The notes under the pieces: generated by a model
Told to the model about the DNA's origin: nothing
What the model saw: only the letters and a program-made list of their open reading frames with translations
Database searches by the model: none
Origin: a virus
DNA length: 24,045 bases
Virus record (IMG/VR): IMGVR_UViG_3300017989_000436
Location: 1-24,045 of that record
Strand: one strand, 5' to 3'
Shown: positions 11,687 through 20,421 of the stretch, in pieces
Layout of the letters: every line of letters begins with the position of its first letter
Position numbering within the stretch: position 1 is the stretch's first letter
Made by a program: the position numbers and the translations under genes

Positions 11687-14293
11687 CTATGGGCAACTTG
11701 TGGTGGTCCAACCGGTGACTGTCGTCCATGAGGATTCGGTACCGCCGTCCATGACCTTGATGGATCTTGTCTTGATCTGTAGATTGTTGCTGGTATCGAG
11801 CTGTACTGCGGTCACTACGGTTATGGTATCACCTGATGACCACTGTGGGTCATCAAGGTTACCGGCAACGCTCAGCATGGCCTGTTTGCCAGCAGTAGGG
11901 GCATCGGGGTCGATGTTCCAGTTGTCGTTGATCCTAGTGGTACCGGTGTTCGTTGTGGAGAGCCTCTCGTTGCCTGTGGAGTCGAGGACGTTCAGGACGT
12001 CTGCGTTACCACCACCCTGTACGTACAGGTCCATCTTCTCCAGCTTCAGCTTGTCATAATCCGTACCGGCAACCTCACCGCCTATGGAGAGCTCCTGATC
12101 GGTTGTGGACTCTATCACAGCCGTTCTCTTATTTGCTGATGGCTTGAAGCTTATATGGAGCTGATTGTTGGTACCTGAGGCATCAACGTCATCAAATATC
12201 TTAACATGACCCTCTGACAGGTTCTGGATGTGAAGGGGCTCCCCTGACGAGACGTCGTTACGAGAGTTGATGCTTGACTTGTTGGCTTCCTGGACGATCT
12301 CCAGGTAGTTGTCCTCGAGCTTGTCCTCCATCCTGAGGAATGAGGCATTGTCACCGTTGGAACGGATAACGAGGGTTACGTCCTCGTCGTCGTCAGGATT
12401 CTCCATGACGGTCTCGCCCTTGGAATTCCAGAAGTATCCGTCCGTACCGTCATGGGAGAGCCCTATGAACTCTCGTGGATCAGCTGCCTCATCGTCGTCC
12501 CTGACTTCGAAACGGCCATTGTCGTCGGTGTAACAGTTGGAGCCTTCTATTAGCTGTCCGGTACCCTCTATCATACGAGGAAGCTGCCAGTTCTCTCCGT
12601 GATACTTCGTGGTTATGGAATTATTGAAGTTGACACCCGGCATGTAGTTGACGTCCGACATTATGAGCTGCTTCCACTTGCCGTCGGAATCGAACTCTCC
12701 AACCTTGTATCTGAGTACGAGTGTACGGGCATCATCCCACTCCTGCTCCGCTCCCATGGTACCTAGCTGAAGGTCGTTGGTTGGAGCGAGGGTGTCATCT
12801 ACCATCTGTACAGTGGGTGTAGAGAACGCAGGGAAGCTGTCATCGCCGAAATCAACCTCGACGACGAAATAGACATCTGAGTTGGCAGTCTGGGCTATTA
12901 CCTGATCGTCAGTGGTGGATATGGTGATGTTGTTGTAGTTGAAGTTACCCTGCTGGAATCTCCACTTGGGTGTCAGCGTAGGAGGGGTTCCACCATCCGT
13001 CGTAAGCAACGGTACAGCCTCGAAGGAGTGTCTCTGAGGCTTGAACTTGTGGAACTCAGGACATTCGAAGGCATGCTGTCTCCATTCTGTGACAGCGCCG
13101 TCGGCGAATTCCGCGTAACCTATAAGGAAGAAGGTCTCCCCAGTCTCCTCGTCAGTAGGTACGTAGTCAGCTCCGACTTCGAGAGTGGCTGTCCATCCAC
13201 CTGTCTCCTCCTTGTAGATCCTGTAATAGACGTAGGAGTTGGAACTTATGGAGACAGTCTCGGCAGCAGCGAAGTCTATTGACTGTGATTCACCACCGTC
13301 CTCGAGGTCATAGATGGTTATCTGGTCCTTGAAATCGTCACGGAGGAATCCCACCTCTATCTGGGTGTCGTCAGATGGATATATGCGAGACTTGAATGGA
13401 TGGTCAATGCCGAGCTCGTCATCATCTTCCTCTATGGTGGGAACGCCACCGCCCCCGGGCATACCGCTACTGAACAGGAGCTGTACGACACGCTCCAGGT
13501 AGGTCTGCGTGAGATCCCTGTCATACCTCGCTACCGGGGCGTAGAGATCTCTCTTGAACATATCCGCATCGGTTACGAGTGACTGTGGGTGGAACGCAGG
13601 GTCGTTTATCAGGAGCCATGCGTTTATGAGGTCTTCGAGACTGTCGGGGCTTGTCTCGTCCCATTCCTGCGAAAACGACCATGCATCGTCAGTTGCAGGA
13701 TCCAGTACGACAAGCTCTGCCTGTGTGTCGTTTTCGAACTCAGCCCCTGCCGACCACGTTACCGTGACGTACATCTTGAGGCCGTCACCGCTGAAGTAAA
13801 CGCCATCACCTATTACGGGGATGACAGGGAGGAGCTTCCAGTGATAGGCAACGATCATCCCAAGTGAAGGGTCAGTTGCCGGATCGACAGCTATCTCGTT
13901 GGGAACTCCGAAGGCCACGGACGTGAATTCGGTGTACACGTCCTTGATTCCGGTGTACCTGAAAGCATCGCCGACCTTCTTCCTTTCGAAGACGTACTCT
14001 GTCACTATCTGCGGTACCGAGAAGCCGTCAACGTACGGGTAGTAGTCCTCTTCACGGTCAGCCCCTATGATTGCCGTCGTCGGGAAGCCGGGCTTTATGG
14101 TACCTATATGTGGGAAGGCATATGCATCGAATGGAAGCTGTATGCCGAACCCGTCCATTGACCCGGGTGTCAATGAGTTGAGACCCACGTTTATGTTGTC
14201 GAGAGCTCCATTGAGATCGTTCCACTCACGCTGTGAAAGCGGGACTGCCCCATTGCGATTCTGCTGATACCCTATGGGCCTGTTCTTTTTCAT
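11687..14293 (-). CDS. Large tail fibre/tail tip protein
   Basis: 868 residues, the largest gene. The N-terminus (about 1-130) begins with a short basic segment and looks like an attachment domain. A Gly/acidic hinge lies near 275-290 ('SGMPGGGGVPTIEEDDDE'). Beyond this are beta-rich repeats, including short segments of the shaft/fibre type with 'LEKMDLYVQGGGNADVLNVLD' and 'LSTTNTGTTRINDN' in the last 120 residues. No peptidase, lyase or hydrolase motif is seen. Position after the tape measure and two smaller tail proteins fits a distal fibre or baseplate-hub fusion that recognises the host. Confidence 0.7.
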   Translation of the reverse strand: MKKNRPIGYQQNRNGAVPLSQREWNDLNGALDNINVGLNSLTPGSMDGFGIQLPFDAYAFPHIGTIKPGFPTTAIIGADREEDYYPYVDGFSVPQIVTEYVFERKKVGDAFRYTGIKDVYTEFTSVAFGVPNEIAVDPATDPSLGMIVAYHWKLLPVIPVIGDGVYFSGDGLKMYVTVTWSAGAEFENDTQAELVVLDPATDDAWSFSQEWDETSPDSLEDLINAWLLINDPAFHPQSLVTDADMFKRDLYAPVARYDRDLTQTYLERVVQLLFSSGMPGGGGVPTIEEDDDELGIDHPFKSRIYPSDDTQIEVGFLRDDFKDQITIYDLEDGGESQSIDFAAAETVSISSNSYVYYRIYKEETGGWTATLEVGADYVPTDEETGETFFLIGYAEFADGAVTEWRQHAFECPEFHKFKPQRHSFEAVPLLTTDGGTPPTLTPKWRFQQGNFNYNNITISTTDDQVIAQTANSDVYFVVEVDFGDDSFPAFSTPTVQMVDDTLAPTNDLQLGTMGAEQEWDDARTLVLRYKVGEFDSDGKWKQLIMSDVNYMPGVNFNNSITTKYHGENWQLPRMIEGTGQLIEGSNCYTDDNGRFEVRDDDEAADPREFIGLSHDGTDGYFWNSKGETVMENPDDDEDVTLVIRSNGDNASFLRMEDKLEDNYLEIVQEANKSSINSRNDVSSGEPLHIQNLSEGHVKIFDDVDASGTNNQLHISFKPSANKRTAVIESTTDQELSIGGEVAGTDYDKLKLEKMDLYVQGGGNADVLNVLDSTGNERLSTTNTGTTRINDNWNIDPDAPTAGKQAMLSVAGNLDDPQWSSGDTITVVTAVQLDTSNNLQIKTRSIKVMDGGTESSWTTVTGWTTTSCP

Positions 14294-14297
14294 CTAG

Positions 14298-14888
14298 CTA
14301 CCCCAGGTAGGTTTCGAATTTAGTCCACGGCTCTACGATCTCGAACCTGAAAGTCACCCTCGAAGTGTTGTTCTGGTTGTCCTGTATGTCTATCCCCCTT
14401 ATGAACCACCTGACAGTCGTCTTGGTGGAAACGCCGTCAATGGCATATATCCACGTGAGCCCCTGTTCGAAGGCATCCACGAAGAAGCCGTCCTGTGACG
14501 GGTTGGAAGGGCCTACCTCGGAATTGGAGAAGCTCTTGACCGTGTATTCAGGCCCTGTGGCAATGTCAAGTATGCAGGCTGTCTTTATGAGAGCCATATT
14601 CGTCTGGGTCTCTGTCGTCGAACTGTTACCATAGGCAACGGACTCCGTGAGGACGTCACAGTGTCCGATCCAGGTGTGTACCATCCTGAACTGGTCATAT
14701 TCCATGCCCGGATAGAGTACCTTGGTACCACCTGAGTTGGCAACGTTCTTCGTTGCCCTCTTGACGGTGTAACTGTCCCTTACGAGGCCCGTCATGTCGG
14801 CTCCGCTTGCATTGTCGTAAGCGAGCTTTATCGAAGTGATGGTTGCATCACTAACACTGCCCTGAAGTACTAGCCTTGGGAAAGACAT
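14298..14888 (-). CDS. Tail protein (distal-tail candidate)
   Basis: 196 residues; AGGAGG seven bases before ATG. Mostly beta-strand with few charged runs: 'ITSIKLAYDNASG', 'KVLYPGMEYDQFRMVHTW' and a C-terminal 'VTFRFEIVEPWTKFETYLG'. Lies between the tape-measure/14902 genes and the fibre gene, the position of distal tail or tail-tip adaptor proteins. No family recognised by eye, so the role is positional. Confidence 0.6.
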   Translation of the reverse strand: MSFPRLVLQGSVSDATITSIKLAYDNASGADMTGLVRDSYTVKRATKNVANSGGTKVLYPGMEYDQFRMVHTWIGHCDVLTESVAYGNSSTTETQTNMALIKTACILDIATGPEYTVKSFSNSEVGPSNPSQDGFFVDAFEQGLTWIYAIDGVSTKTTVRWFIRGIDIQDNQNNTSRVTFRFEIVEPWTKFETYLG

Positions 14889-14901
14889 ATGGCCACCTCC
14901 T

Positions 14902-15351
14902 TTAGGATTCTACACCAGTTATGATGACGTCTATGTCTGCGGTTGCCCCGGATCCGTTTGAGAAGTGTAGCTTCGAGTTTGTGGTGACGTCGATGTCGGA
15001 CAGGAACGAGACACCCTCTCCGGCTGACAACGGTGGCAGATCCTCAACTATCGGGGTCGTACCGGTGACGATGGTTACGTCAGTGGTATTGTCCGTAGAT
15101 GCGGATATGTACAGAGCGGAAACGGTAATCATGTCGATGGTGTTGCCGAAGACATCCGAGAGGGATGCATCGGACACGTCGATACTGCTGGTACCGCCGT
15201 CTGCTATAGTGATTCTCGCATGGTACATCACGCCTGCCGAAACAGTCTTTTCAAGGGACTGGTTGACGTTTTCCTGCGGGGTTGCGAGATCATACCCTGC
15301 AAGCGTGTTCAGAGCTGTTATGCTCATTCTGATTTTTCCTGATAGGCTCAT
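14902..15351 (-). CDS. Small beta-rich tail protein
   Basis: 149 residues. Beta-rich, with T, S, I, D-rich stretches ('ISASTDNTTDVTIVTGTTPIV', 'ATADIDVIITGVES'). No Cys and no membrane helix. Starts 15 bases after the tape-measure stop; ATG at 15351 (GAGAGG nine bases upstream) or M9 (15327, AGGA nine bases upstream) could both be used. Likely a small structural piece of the tail tip; family unknown. Confidence 0.6.
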   Translation of the reverse strand: MSLSGKIRMSITALNTLAGYDLATPQENVNQSLEKTVSAGVMYHARITIADGGTSSIDVSDASLSDVFGNTIDMITVSALYISASTDNTTDVTIVTGTTPIVEDLPPLSAGEGVSFLSDIDVTTNSKLHFSNGSGATADIDVIITGVES

Positions 15352-15366
15352 TTTGAGTATCCTCTC

Positions 15367-16710
15367 TTATTCGTATACGTTCTTTCCGTCAGGACTGATG
15401 ACTTCGACCTTCAGCGGTTTCTTGCCGTTGGCGATCCTTCTTGCGTTAAACTCATCCAGCATCTTCTTGTCAGCCTTGCCCCAGTTGACGTTGTCTGGCA
15501 TATTGTACAGTTTTTCGGCAATCTTCTTACCGGCCATCTCACCGAACTTGAACCCGGCAATACCAACGCCAGCAAAGATACCTGCCGTTCCGATAAAGCC
15601 CCTTGCTCCCCATGCTGCCTTACCGAGCATCCCTGCCCCTCTACCGAGCATTCCTGCCCCTCTGCCAAGCATACTGGCTCCACCACGGGCTAACCCACCG
15701 GCTCCACCGGCTCCACCCAAGAGGCCTCCGAGAAATATTCTCTTACCCATCTGTATCTGTCTGATTAGCGTAAACAATTTACCCAACGCCCAAAGGTCAA
15801 ACAACACCAATCCGCCAAAAAGCAACTTCTTCCAATTCTTGGCAATGGCAGTTACTACTTTCAGCATAGCAACCATCAATTCCAATATTAACTTTATATC
15901 ATCAGCGGTTATGCTGTCAAACAGCTCCTTCAGTGATTTTGCCACGTATTCAAGACCACCGTCGTTGACGAACTCCTCAAGAACCTTACCTATTCTGGTT
16001 ATTACGTCCTCTATGGACTTCATCACCTCTTCTGATCCGCTTACGTTCAGAAGGAATTCGTCCCACGTACCTGACAGTCTTGATATGGATGCTCCAATAC
16101 CTGTGTCATAGAAGGCCTTCTGCTCCTTACCCATGGCTATGAGCCTTTCCTGAACCTTGACGATGTCGTTCATGCCGTTGGCCCCTTCGACGACGTCATT
16201 CATGAAGCTCTTGCCACCAACGCCAAGTGACTCCTGTATGCGGTCACGGAGATCCTTGTCGAGAAGCTCGCCTTTCTCTATCTTGTTGAGCATTCTCCCT
16301 ATTGCCCTTGTGAGGTCGTTGACGTTTGCCCCGGCCGTCTTGGCGAAGAACCCTATTGACTCTACAAGGGGCATCCCAGGGTCCTTGCCAACGGTATTCG
16401 ACAACGTTATGTAGCTGTCGGCAAGCTTGTCAGTTTCAAGCGAAGAGGTCTTGGCAAGTTGTATGGCCTCCTTGTATATGGCCAGTCCCCTGTCCTTGCC
16501 GAAGGTGGCCTGCATCCTCTTCTGGAGCTGCTCATACTTGATTGCCGTCTTTATTGATGCAACGCCAAAAGCTGCTGTGGCAGCCACCATCGAGCTTATA
16601 GCTGCGGTGGCGATCTTTGCGGTTGACACTGCCGTCACGCCCACGCTCTTCATCTTCCTGTTATAGTCGGAAGTGTCTGCCGTAACTCTTGCTCTCAGTT
16701 CATTGCTCAT
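15367..16710 (-). CDS. Tail tape measure protein
   Basis: 447 residues. Helical N-terminal half with 'RARVTADTSDYNRKMKSVG' typical of tape measures, an Ala-rich hydrophobic stretch (about 30-55), a tape-measure N-terminal-type domain ('YEQLQKRMQATFGKDRGLAIYKEA'-like start, then 'LSNTVGKDP'), and hydrophobic segments at about 275-330. A Gly/Ala/Met-rich repeat (about 345-375; MLGRGAG repeated) follows. Located right after the frameshifted chaperone pair, as always. Very short for a tape measure: at 0.15 nm per residue the tail would be about 65-70 nm. Confidence 0.85.
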   Translation of the reverse strand: MSNELRARVTADTSDYNRKMKSVGVTAVSTAKIATAAISSMVAATAAFGVASIKTAIKYEQLQKRMQATFGKDRGLAIYKEAIQLAKTSSLETDKLADSYITLSNTVGKDPGMPLVESIGFFAKTAGANVNDLTRAIGRMLNKIEKGELLDKDLRDRIQESLGVGGKSFMNDVVEGANGMNDIVKVQERLIAMGKEQKAFYDTGIGASISRLSGTWDEFLLNVSGSEEVMKSIEDVITRIGKVLEEFVNDGGLEYVAKSLKELFDSITADDIKLILELMVAMLKVVTAIAKNWKKLLFGGLVLFDLWALGKLFTLIRQIQMGKRIFLGGLLGGAGGAGGLARGGASMLGRGAGMLGRGAGMLGKAAWGARGFIGTAGIFAGVGIAGFKFGEMAGKKIAEKLYNMPDNVNWGKADKKMLDEFNARRIANGKKPLKVEVISPDGKNVYE

Positions 16711-16921
16711 CTTTCAACCTCTCATTCAGCTCTTTGACGAGCCTCCTGTTGACAACCCTTGTGTGTCTCTCTGCGATTGGCCTTTCAGAGTTGCTAATCT
16801 GTATCATCGACAGGATCTTCATCGTTCTTGAAATGGGTGTATTCCACAGTATTTCGTCCACAGTCATTCCAAGCTCATTGGCAACTGGATACGCCAGTCT
16901 TAGGGCAAAGTCAGCCGTCAC
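16700..16921 (-). CDS. Tail assembly chaperone frameshift extension (gpT-like)
   Basis: A 73-codon frame in the -1 phase relative to the gene before it. It has no ribosome binding site at its nominal GTG; it begins at the stop of the upstream gene and overlaps the tape measure by 11 bases. It is best read as the C-terminal extension made by a -1 slip on the A9 run, giving a fusion of about 290 residues joined as '...SKKKAVTADFALRLAY'. In lambda the equivalent gpGT binds the tape measure and recruits tail tube subunits. Confidence 0.8.
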   Translation of the reverse strand: MTADFALRLAYPVANELGMTVDEILWNTPISRTMKILSMIQISNSERPIAERHTRVVNRRLVKELNERLKDEQ

Positions 16922-17577
16922 TGCTTTTTTTTTGAGACCTCACCGCGTGGATCTTCAACGGCTATTTCGTCTATGGAAGAGGCTACGTCACTGAGTAGCT
17001 TGTACATTCCTTCGAACACTTCCTGAAGCTGATCCCCCGTGAAGTGTTCGCTATAGAACTTGATGGCATCCATTTCGAAAGCCACCCTCGCCCTTGAGAT
17101 CTCCTCAACCTTGGAGATCACCCTGTCACACATTTCCGGGTTGTCCTTACAGACATCCTTCAACCTGTACAGGTCCTCTATCCGTTCAGCTATTGCCATT
17201 ATCGGCATGAGAACCTCTTCACCGGCATAGAGGACGTACATTGCCTTGGCAACGTCCTCGAAGGATACATCCTCTCCCTCTTCAAGCTCACCTGACACCA
17301 GCGGGCTATCTATGAGGTTGAGCAGTACCAGGTTTCCAACTGCCACGTCGAACTCAAGAGGACCGATCATCCTCTTGGCTCCTATTGATGTCAGGTCGTA
17401 AGCCTGTGATCTTTCAGCTGTCTCAAGGTCCAGCTCCTCGAACCTGCTATCAGCGAAATCACTGATACCATCCCCAACCTTGAGATTGTCAAGGTCCTCA
17501 GGATTGCAGTCGTTAGGATCAAGGCCACCCTGAAGGGCAGCCACAAGCTTATCCCTGTCAAATTCGACTTCGGACAT
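16918..17577 (-). CDS. Tail assembly chaperone (gpG-like)
   Basis: 219 residues, acidic and helical, ending '...EVSKKKQ' at TGA immediately after the A9 run. Lies between the tail tube and tape measure, the position of lambda G. It coats and shapes the tape measure during tail assembly and is absent from the mature virion. The C-terminal reading frame overlaps the 16700-16921 frame, with which it makes a frameshifted fusion at lower abundance. Confidence 0.8.
   Translation of the reverse strand: MSEVEFDRDKLVAALQGGLDPNDCNPEDLDNLKVGDGISDFADSRFEELDLETAERSQAYDLTSIGAKRMIGPLEFDVAVGNLVLLNLIDSPLVSGELEEGEDVSFEDVAKAMYVLYAGEEVLMPIMAIAERIEDLYRLKDVCKDNPEMCDRVISKVEEISRARVAFEMDAIKFYSEHFTGDQLQEVFEGMYKLLSDVASSIDEIAVEDPRGEVSKKKQ
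16925..16933 (-). promoter_or_regulatory. Programmed -1 ribosomal frameshift site (A9)
   Basis: On the minus strand the 0 frame reads TCA AAA AAA AAG CAG TGA; a slip back by one on the A AAA AAG heptamer gives AAA AAA AAA GCA and enters the downstream 73-codon frame. A purine-rich GGTGAGG lies four bases before the A-run and could stimulate slippage like the internal Shine-Dalgarno of dnaX. Position (end of the chaperone gene, before the tape measure) matches conserved practice in long-tailed phages. Confidence 0.9.
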
Positions 17578-17591
17578 ATCCTGTCACCTCC

Positions 17592-17948
17592 TTACGGTGT
17601 GAACAGATTCGGATAATTCGTAGCCGTGACGTCTACGGTCTTGAAACCGTCGACAGTCATTGCCGAAGACAGAGACGAGATGTAGTACGTGGTACCGTCA
17701 TAAGTGAACGCGGTTCCAATGGACGGAGTACCGGTAGGAGTACCCAGCTCAAGGTAGTTGAGACTGAGTTCCAGCTTGTCGTCGTATTCCTGTATGGAGT
17801 ACGTGTGACCGTCGGGACCCTTGGCTTCAGCCCTTTCGGTGGTACCGTTGATGGTAACCGACTGGACGAGACCGTATGACTCCTCAACACCATTAGTGGT
17901 ATCAATACTGAAGACCAGTACTTTACCTGCTTGTAGTCCTGCTGCCAT
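17592..17948 (-). CDS. Major tail tube protein (candidate)
   Basis: 118 residues, nearly all beta-strand with alternating T/S/V/Y ('DKLELSLNYLELGTPTG', 'FTYDGTTYYISSLSSAMTVDG', 'KTVDVTATNYP'). Sits directly before the chaperone pair and tape measure, the canonical slot for the tail tube subunit. It would stack as hexameric rings around the tape measure. Small for a tube protein, but small single-domain tubes are known. Family not confirmed by search. Confidence 0.65.
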   Translation of the reverse strand: MAAGLQAGKVLVFSIDTTNGVEESYGLVQSVTINGTTERAEAKGPDGHTYSIQEYDDKLELSLNYLELGTPTGTPSIGTAFTYDGTTYYISSLSSAMTVDGFKTVDVTATNYPNLFTP

Positions 17949-17969
17949 ATTGCTTTCCTCTTTTTATGG

Positions 17970-18413
17970 TTAAACAGATACTGTCGTGGCGATTACCAAA
18001 ACAGTGAAATTCTTCTGCCAGAGCTTCGTATCCGGAACGTCAACGGAACCCTGAGGTATTACACCATTATTATAGACTAAAAGCCCATCCTTTATGTTGA
18101 GCGTAGTCACGATGTCCGACTGGTTGATCAGTGTCCTTGCATCACTGCGGATGCCGTTGGCTATCTTGCCGTCGAGATCTGATCTCTTGGACGTAAAGCA
18201 TCCTATGTCAACGGAGACTGTCCTTCCAACGAAGAAATTGACTGTACCGTCAAGCTCTTCCGTCTCCATTGCCTTTACTCTTATCATGGGAGTGAGATCC
18301 TTGTCGGTGTTGTCCTCCCACCTTGCTATGGTAACGTCATCGCCCATGTACGTCTGAAGGGCATCCACCAATGCATCCTCAATCAGTGTCTCTACATCTA
18401 GTGTTCTTGCCAT
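17970..18413 (-). CDS. Tail terminator/completion protein (candidate)
   Basis: Start at ATG 18413 (AGGAG eight bases upstream), giving 147 residues. A longer in-frame reading from 18461 overlaps the previous gene and lacks support. N-terminal helix (LDVETLIEDALVDALQTYM) then strands 'MIRVKAMETEELDGTVNFFVGRTVSVDIGCFT' and a final 'KNFTVLVIATTVSV'. This alpha/beta layout and the slot between the HK97 gp10-like protein and the tail tube match tail terminators, which cap the tube and join it to the head. Confidence 0.6.
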   Translation of the reverse strand: MARTLDVETLIEDALVDALQTYMGDDVTIARWEDNTDKDLTPMIRVKAMETEELDGTVNFFVGRTVSVDIGCFTSKRSDLDGKIANGIRSDARTLINQSDIVTTLNIKDGLLVYNNGVIPQGSVDVPDTKLWQKNFTVLVIATTVSV

Positions 18414-18414
18414 T

Positions 18415-18804
18415 CTAACTGCTCCTGTTGAACTTGCGGGCGAGCTTCTTCTGTACCGCATTCAATCGCTTTTTCATTCTCTTCTCGTTCTTCGCAAGTG
18501 ACTTGCCGAGCATCCTTCTGGGCTTAGTCTTCGAAGTACCGTACTCAACTGCAAGGGCATATGGTACAGCGTTACTGACGGTGTTGGAACGCTGATTTTT
18601 GGTCTTCTTTCCAGCCCTCTTTATTCTCCATCCATTTCTCAGCCTGCCACTGTCAACCGGGGTGTTGTTACGGGCATCAACGAGGATGTCATCGCCTGTC
18701 CTGTCGACAACCTTAGAGACCTTGGTATTCATCTCGATGGCGTTCCTCCTTACCGTTGAGTTAAACCGGTCAGCGGATCTACCCCATTTGAAGTTTACTT
18801 TCAT
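18415..18804 (-). CDS. HK97 gp10-like head-tail joining/tail completion protein
   Basis: 129 residues, very basic. The family signature is readable: 'NTPVDSGRLRNGW' (about 49-61), 'VSNAVPYALAVEYGTSK' (about 75-91) and 'PRRMLGKSLAKN' (about 94-105). This family sits at the neck between capsid and tail. The start overlaps the upstream gene stop by one base. Confident family assignment; a non-Mu piece next to a Mu-type head module, so the module is mosaic. Confidence 0.85.
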   Translation of the reverse strand: MKVNFKWGRSADRFNSTVRRNAIEMNTKVSKVVDRTGDDILVDARNNTPVDSGRLRNGWRIKRAGKKTKNQRSNTVSNAVPYALAVEYGTSKTKPRRMLGKSLAKNEKRMKKRLNAVQKKLARKFNRSS

Positions 18805-19460
18805 CAGTTCTTATCCGTGTGTTCGTACCATTCCAGTCTTATCTGAAGACCGGCAGGCTGGTTGTTGTCGTTCTGCAACACGAAAGCGTAGGATTCCCCA
18901 GCTGCGAGGACGATCTCACTGGTCCTGCTCACCTGGCTACCTACAGCTCTCCCCACGTAACTCTTCTTCAGCGAGAATACGGATCCACCTGTCCAAGTGG
19001 CATCCTGACTCACGTAGCCGTCAGCAAGGGCTCCCGTACCAACACCCTGAAGGACGGAGGTTTTCGTACTGTCAAGCCTGCTGTTCTTGCAGGAGACGTC
19101 CGTACCCGTACCGAGAGTGAGGGTGACCCCTCTGTATGCCGTCATGGTACCGGCTGCCCCGGTCACGTAAGTCCACAGCATATGAGGGAGCTTCGTTCCT
19201 TCAGGTATGGTGAAGCATATGTTGATATTGCCTCCCACTGCAACCGCATCATTATGGTTCTGTACGCGGAAGAACGACCCTGAATGGATCTCGTGATGGG
19301 CATAATCGATTATCTGGAGGGTGTTCGTGGATGAGTCAATGCCGTCCACGCCGGATATCTTCTGGACACCGGTAATCGCCGTCTCAAGGGCTCCTTCAGG
19401 AGTTACCTGGACGTAGTTGTGACCCTCTGAGTCCTTCTGTCCGAACAGACGAATCGCCAT
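18804..19460 (-). CDS. Beta-rich virion protein, unknown
   Basis: 218 residues. Begins MAIRLFGQKDSEGHNYVQV; contains 'HHEIHSGSFFRVQNHNDAV', 'INICFTIPEGTKLPHM' and ends with 'GLQIRLEWYEHTDKN'. The pattern of strands and an 'IHSGSFF' turn is one I associate with abundant virion surface proteins of unknown role in uncultured phages, but I cannot name a family. It lies among other structural genes between connector and neck proteins. Possible capsid or neck accessory protein. Confidence 0.6.
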   Translation of the reverse strand: MAIRLFGQKDSEGHNYVQVTPEGALETAITGVQKISGVDGIDSSTNTLQIIDYAHHEIHSGSFFRVQNHNDAVAVGGNINICFTIPEGTKLPHMLWTYVTGAAGTMTAYRGVTLTLGTGTDVSCKNSRLDSTKTSVLQGVGTGALADGYVSQDATWTGGSVFSLKKSYVGRAVGSQVSRTSEIVLAAGESYAFVLQNDNNQPAGLQIRLEWYEHTDKN

Positions 19461-19472
19461 GGGAACACCTCC

Positions 19473-19892
19473 TTAGGCGTATTCGCGGACCTGACGGGGC
19501 TTATCGCCGTGGGAGCTGAAGTCGATATCGTAGTCGTAGGGGCTCTCGAGAGAGGCTACTCTTCCATCGTGATCGTCCCAGATGGCTTCAACCCATGCGA
19601 GGTTCTCCAGAGCTGCCTCGTCACCCTCTGATGCCTTCTGAAGGGTCAGGGCGTAAGCATATGGGCTCAGGCTCTTTGCAACCTGATACTCTGCTGAAGA
19701 GAAGAACGAGGATTCGATCATGTCCCTTCTATCTTCGAGGATCTCTGCATCCGTCTTGTCACGAACGTCGTTATCGCCTACGGCAACGAGACGGCCACTG
19801 TCACACTCGTACTTGAGGCCTTCCTTCTCGAAGCCACCTTCGATGGGTTCTCTACTGTTGATCACCCTTCCGTTGTCAATTTTGAAGTACAT
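19473..19892 (-). CDS. Hypothetical acidic protein
   Basis: 139 residues. Begins with a beta hairpin (MYFKIDNGRVINSREPIEGG), then 'DAEILEDRRDMIESSFFSSAEYQVAKSL', and a helical region. The overall look, an N-terminal hairpin around 'NGRVI' followed by helices, is reminiscent of tail-fibre assembly proteins, but there is no clear match. AT-rich spacers of about 10 bases separate it from its neighbours. Function unknown. Confidence 0.55.
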   Translation of the reverse strand: MYFKIDNGRVINSREPIEGGFEKEGLKYECDSGRLVAVGDNDVRDKTDAEILEDRRDMIESSFFSSAEYQVAKSLSPYAYALTLQKASEGDEAALENLAWVEAIWDDHDGRVASLESPYDYDIDFSSHGDKPRQVREYA

Positions 19893-19902
19893 TATACTCC
19901 TC

Positions 19903-20421
19903 CTATCTGATGAATCTTATGTTGATGTCAAAACTGCTTCTGACGGCTGCCGAAGACACGAAGTCTATATTGGTGATCTCGTCAGCCGTATTTTCCCATA
20001 TTGCATAGGAATCCCAAAGCTCGTCATTCGTCCAGTCGTCACCCCAGTATGCAACGAGTTGCTTGTGACCGGAACTACCGCGTGGGTATATCCTTATCTT
20101 GGCCATGGACTGCCCATCGACGATGAGGTGTGTCCTGAAGCCGGATGCCCTGTTGGTAACGCTCGATACCAGATTGAGGTATGTCGTGTTGGAGAGTACC
20201 CTATGGTAGTTGAGATAGTTACCCGTGGTGTTGTCCTGATTGAATATGATATCCACACCTATGGATGAACCCTCGTTTGCTCCGCCATTTGGCTTGAGGA
20301 ACATCTCTACCACGGAGGCCCACGTCGGAACGGCAATACCGGTACCGCTTGGGGTCATCCCTGCATCGTACTGGTAATTGAGGCTGTCGACGTATCCTAG
20401 TTCTGAAGTTAAATTGCTCAT
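19903..20421 (-). CDS. Tandem virion paralogue C (172 aa)
   Basis: Third in transcription order of three adjacent genes of 167-172 residues. Shares with the other two a 'VPTWASVVEMFLKPNGG' beta start, a middle 'NLVSSVTN' region and a closing '...RSSFDINIRFIR' strand. Beta-rich and free of membrane segments. Overlaps the preceding gene by 4 bases (ATGA). Probably arose by duplication with the next two. Capsid/neck decoration or fibre subunit suggested by location. Confidence 0.65.
   Translation of the reverse strand: MSNLTSELGYVDSLNYQYDAGMTPSGTGIAVPTWASVVEMFLKPNGGANEGSSIGVDIIFNQDNTTGNYLNYHRVLSNTTYLNLVSSVTNRASGFRTHLIVDGQSMAKIRIYPRGSSGHKQLVAYWGDDWTNDELWDSYAIWENTADEITNIDFVSSAAVRSSFDINIRFIR

Noticed and set aside
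14921-16111. 396-codon open frame on the plus strand
   Set aside because: It lies antisense to the tape measure and the 14902 gene, is Ser/Pro/Leu-rich like a reverse-strand shadow, has no ribosome binding site, and opposes the operon direction.
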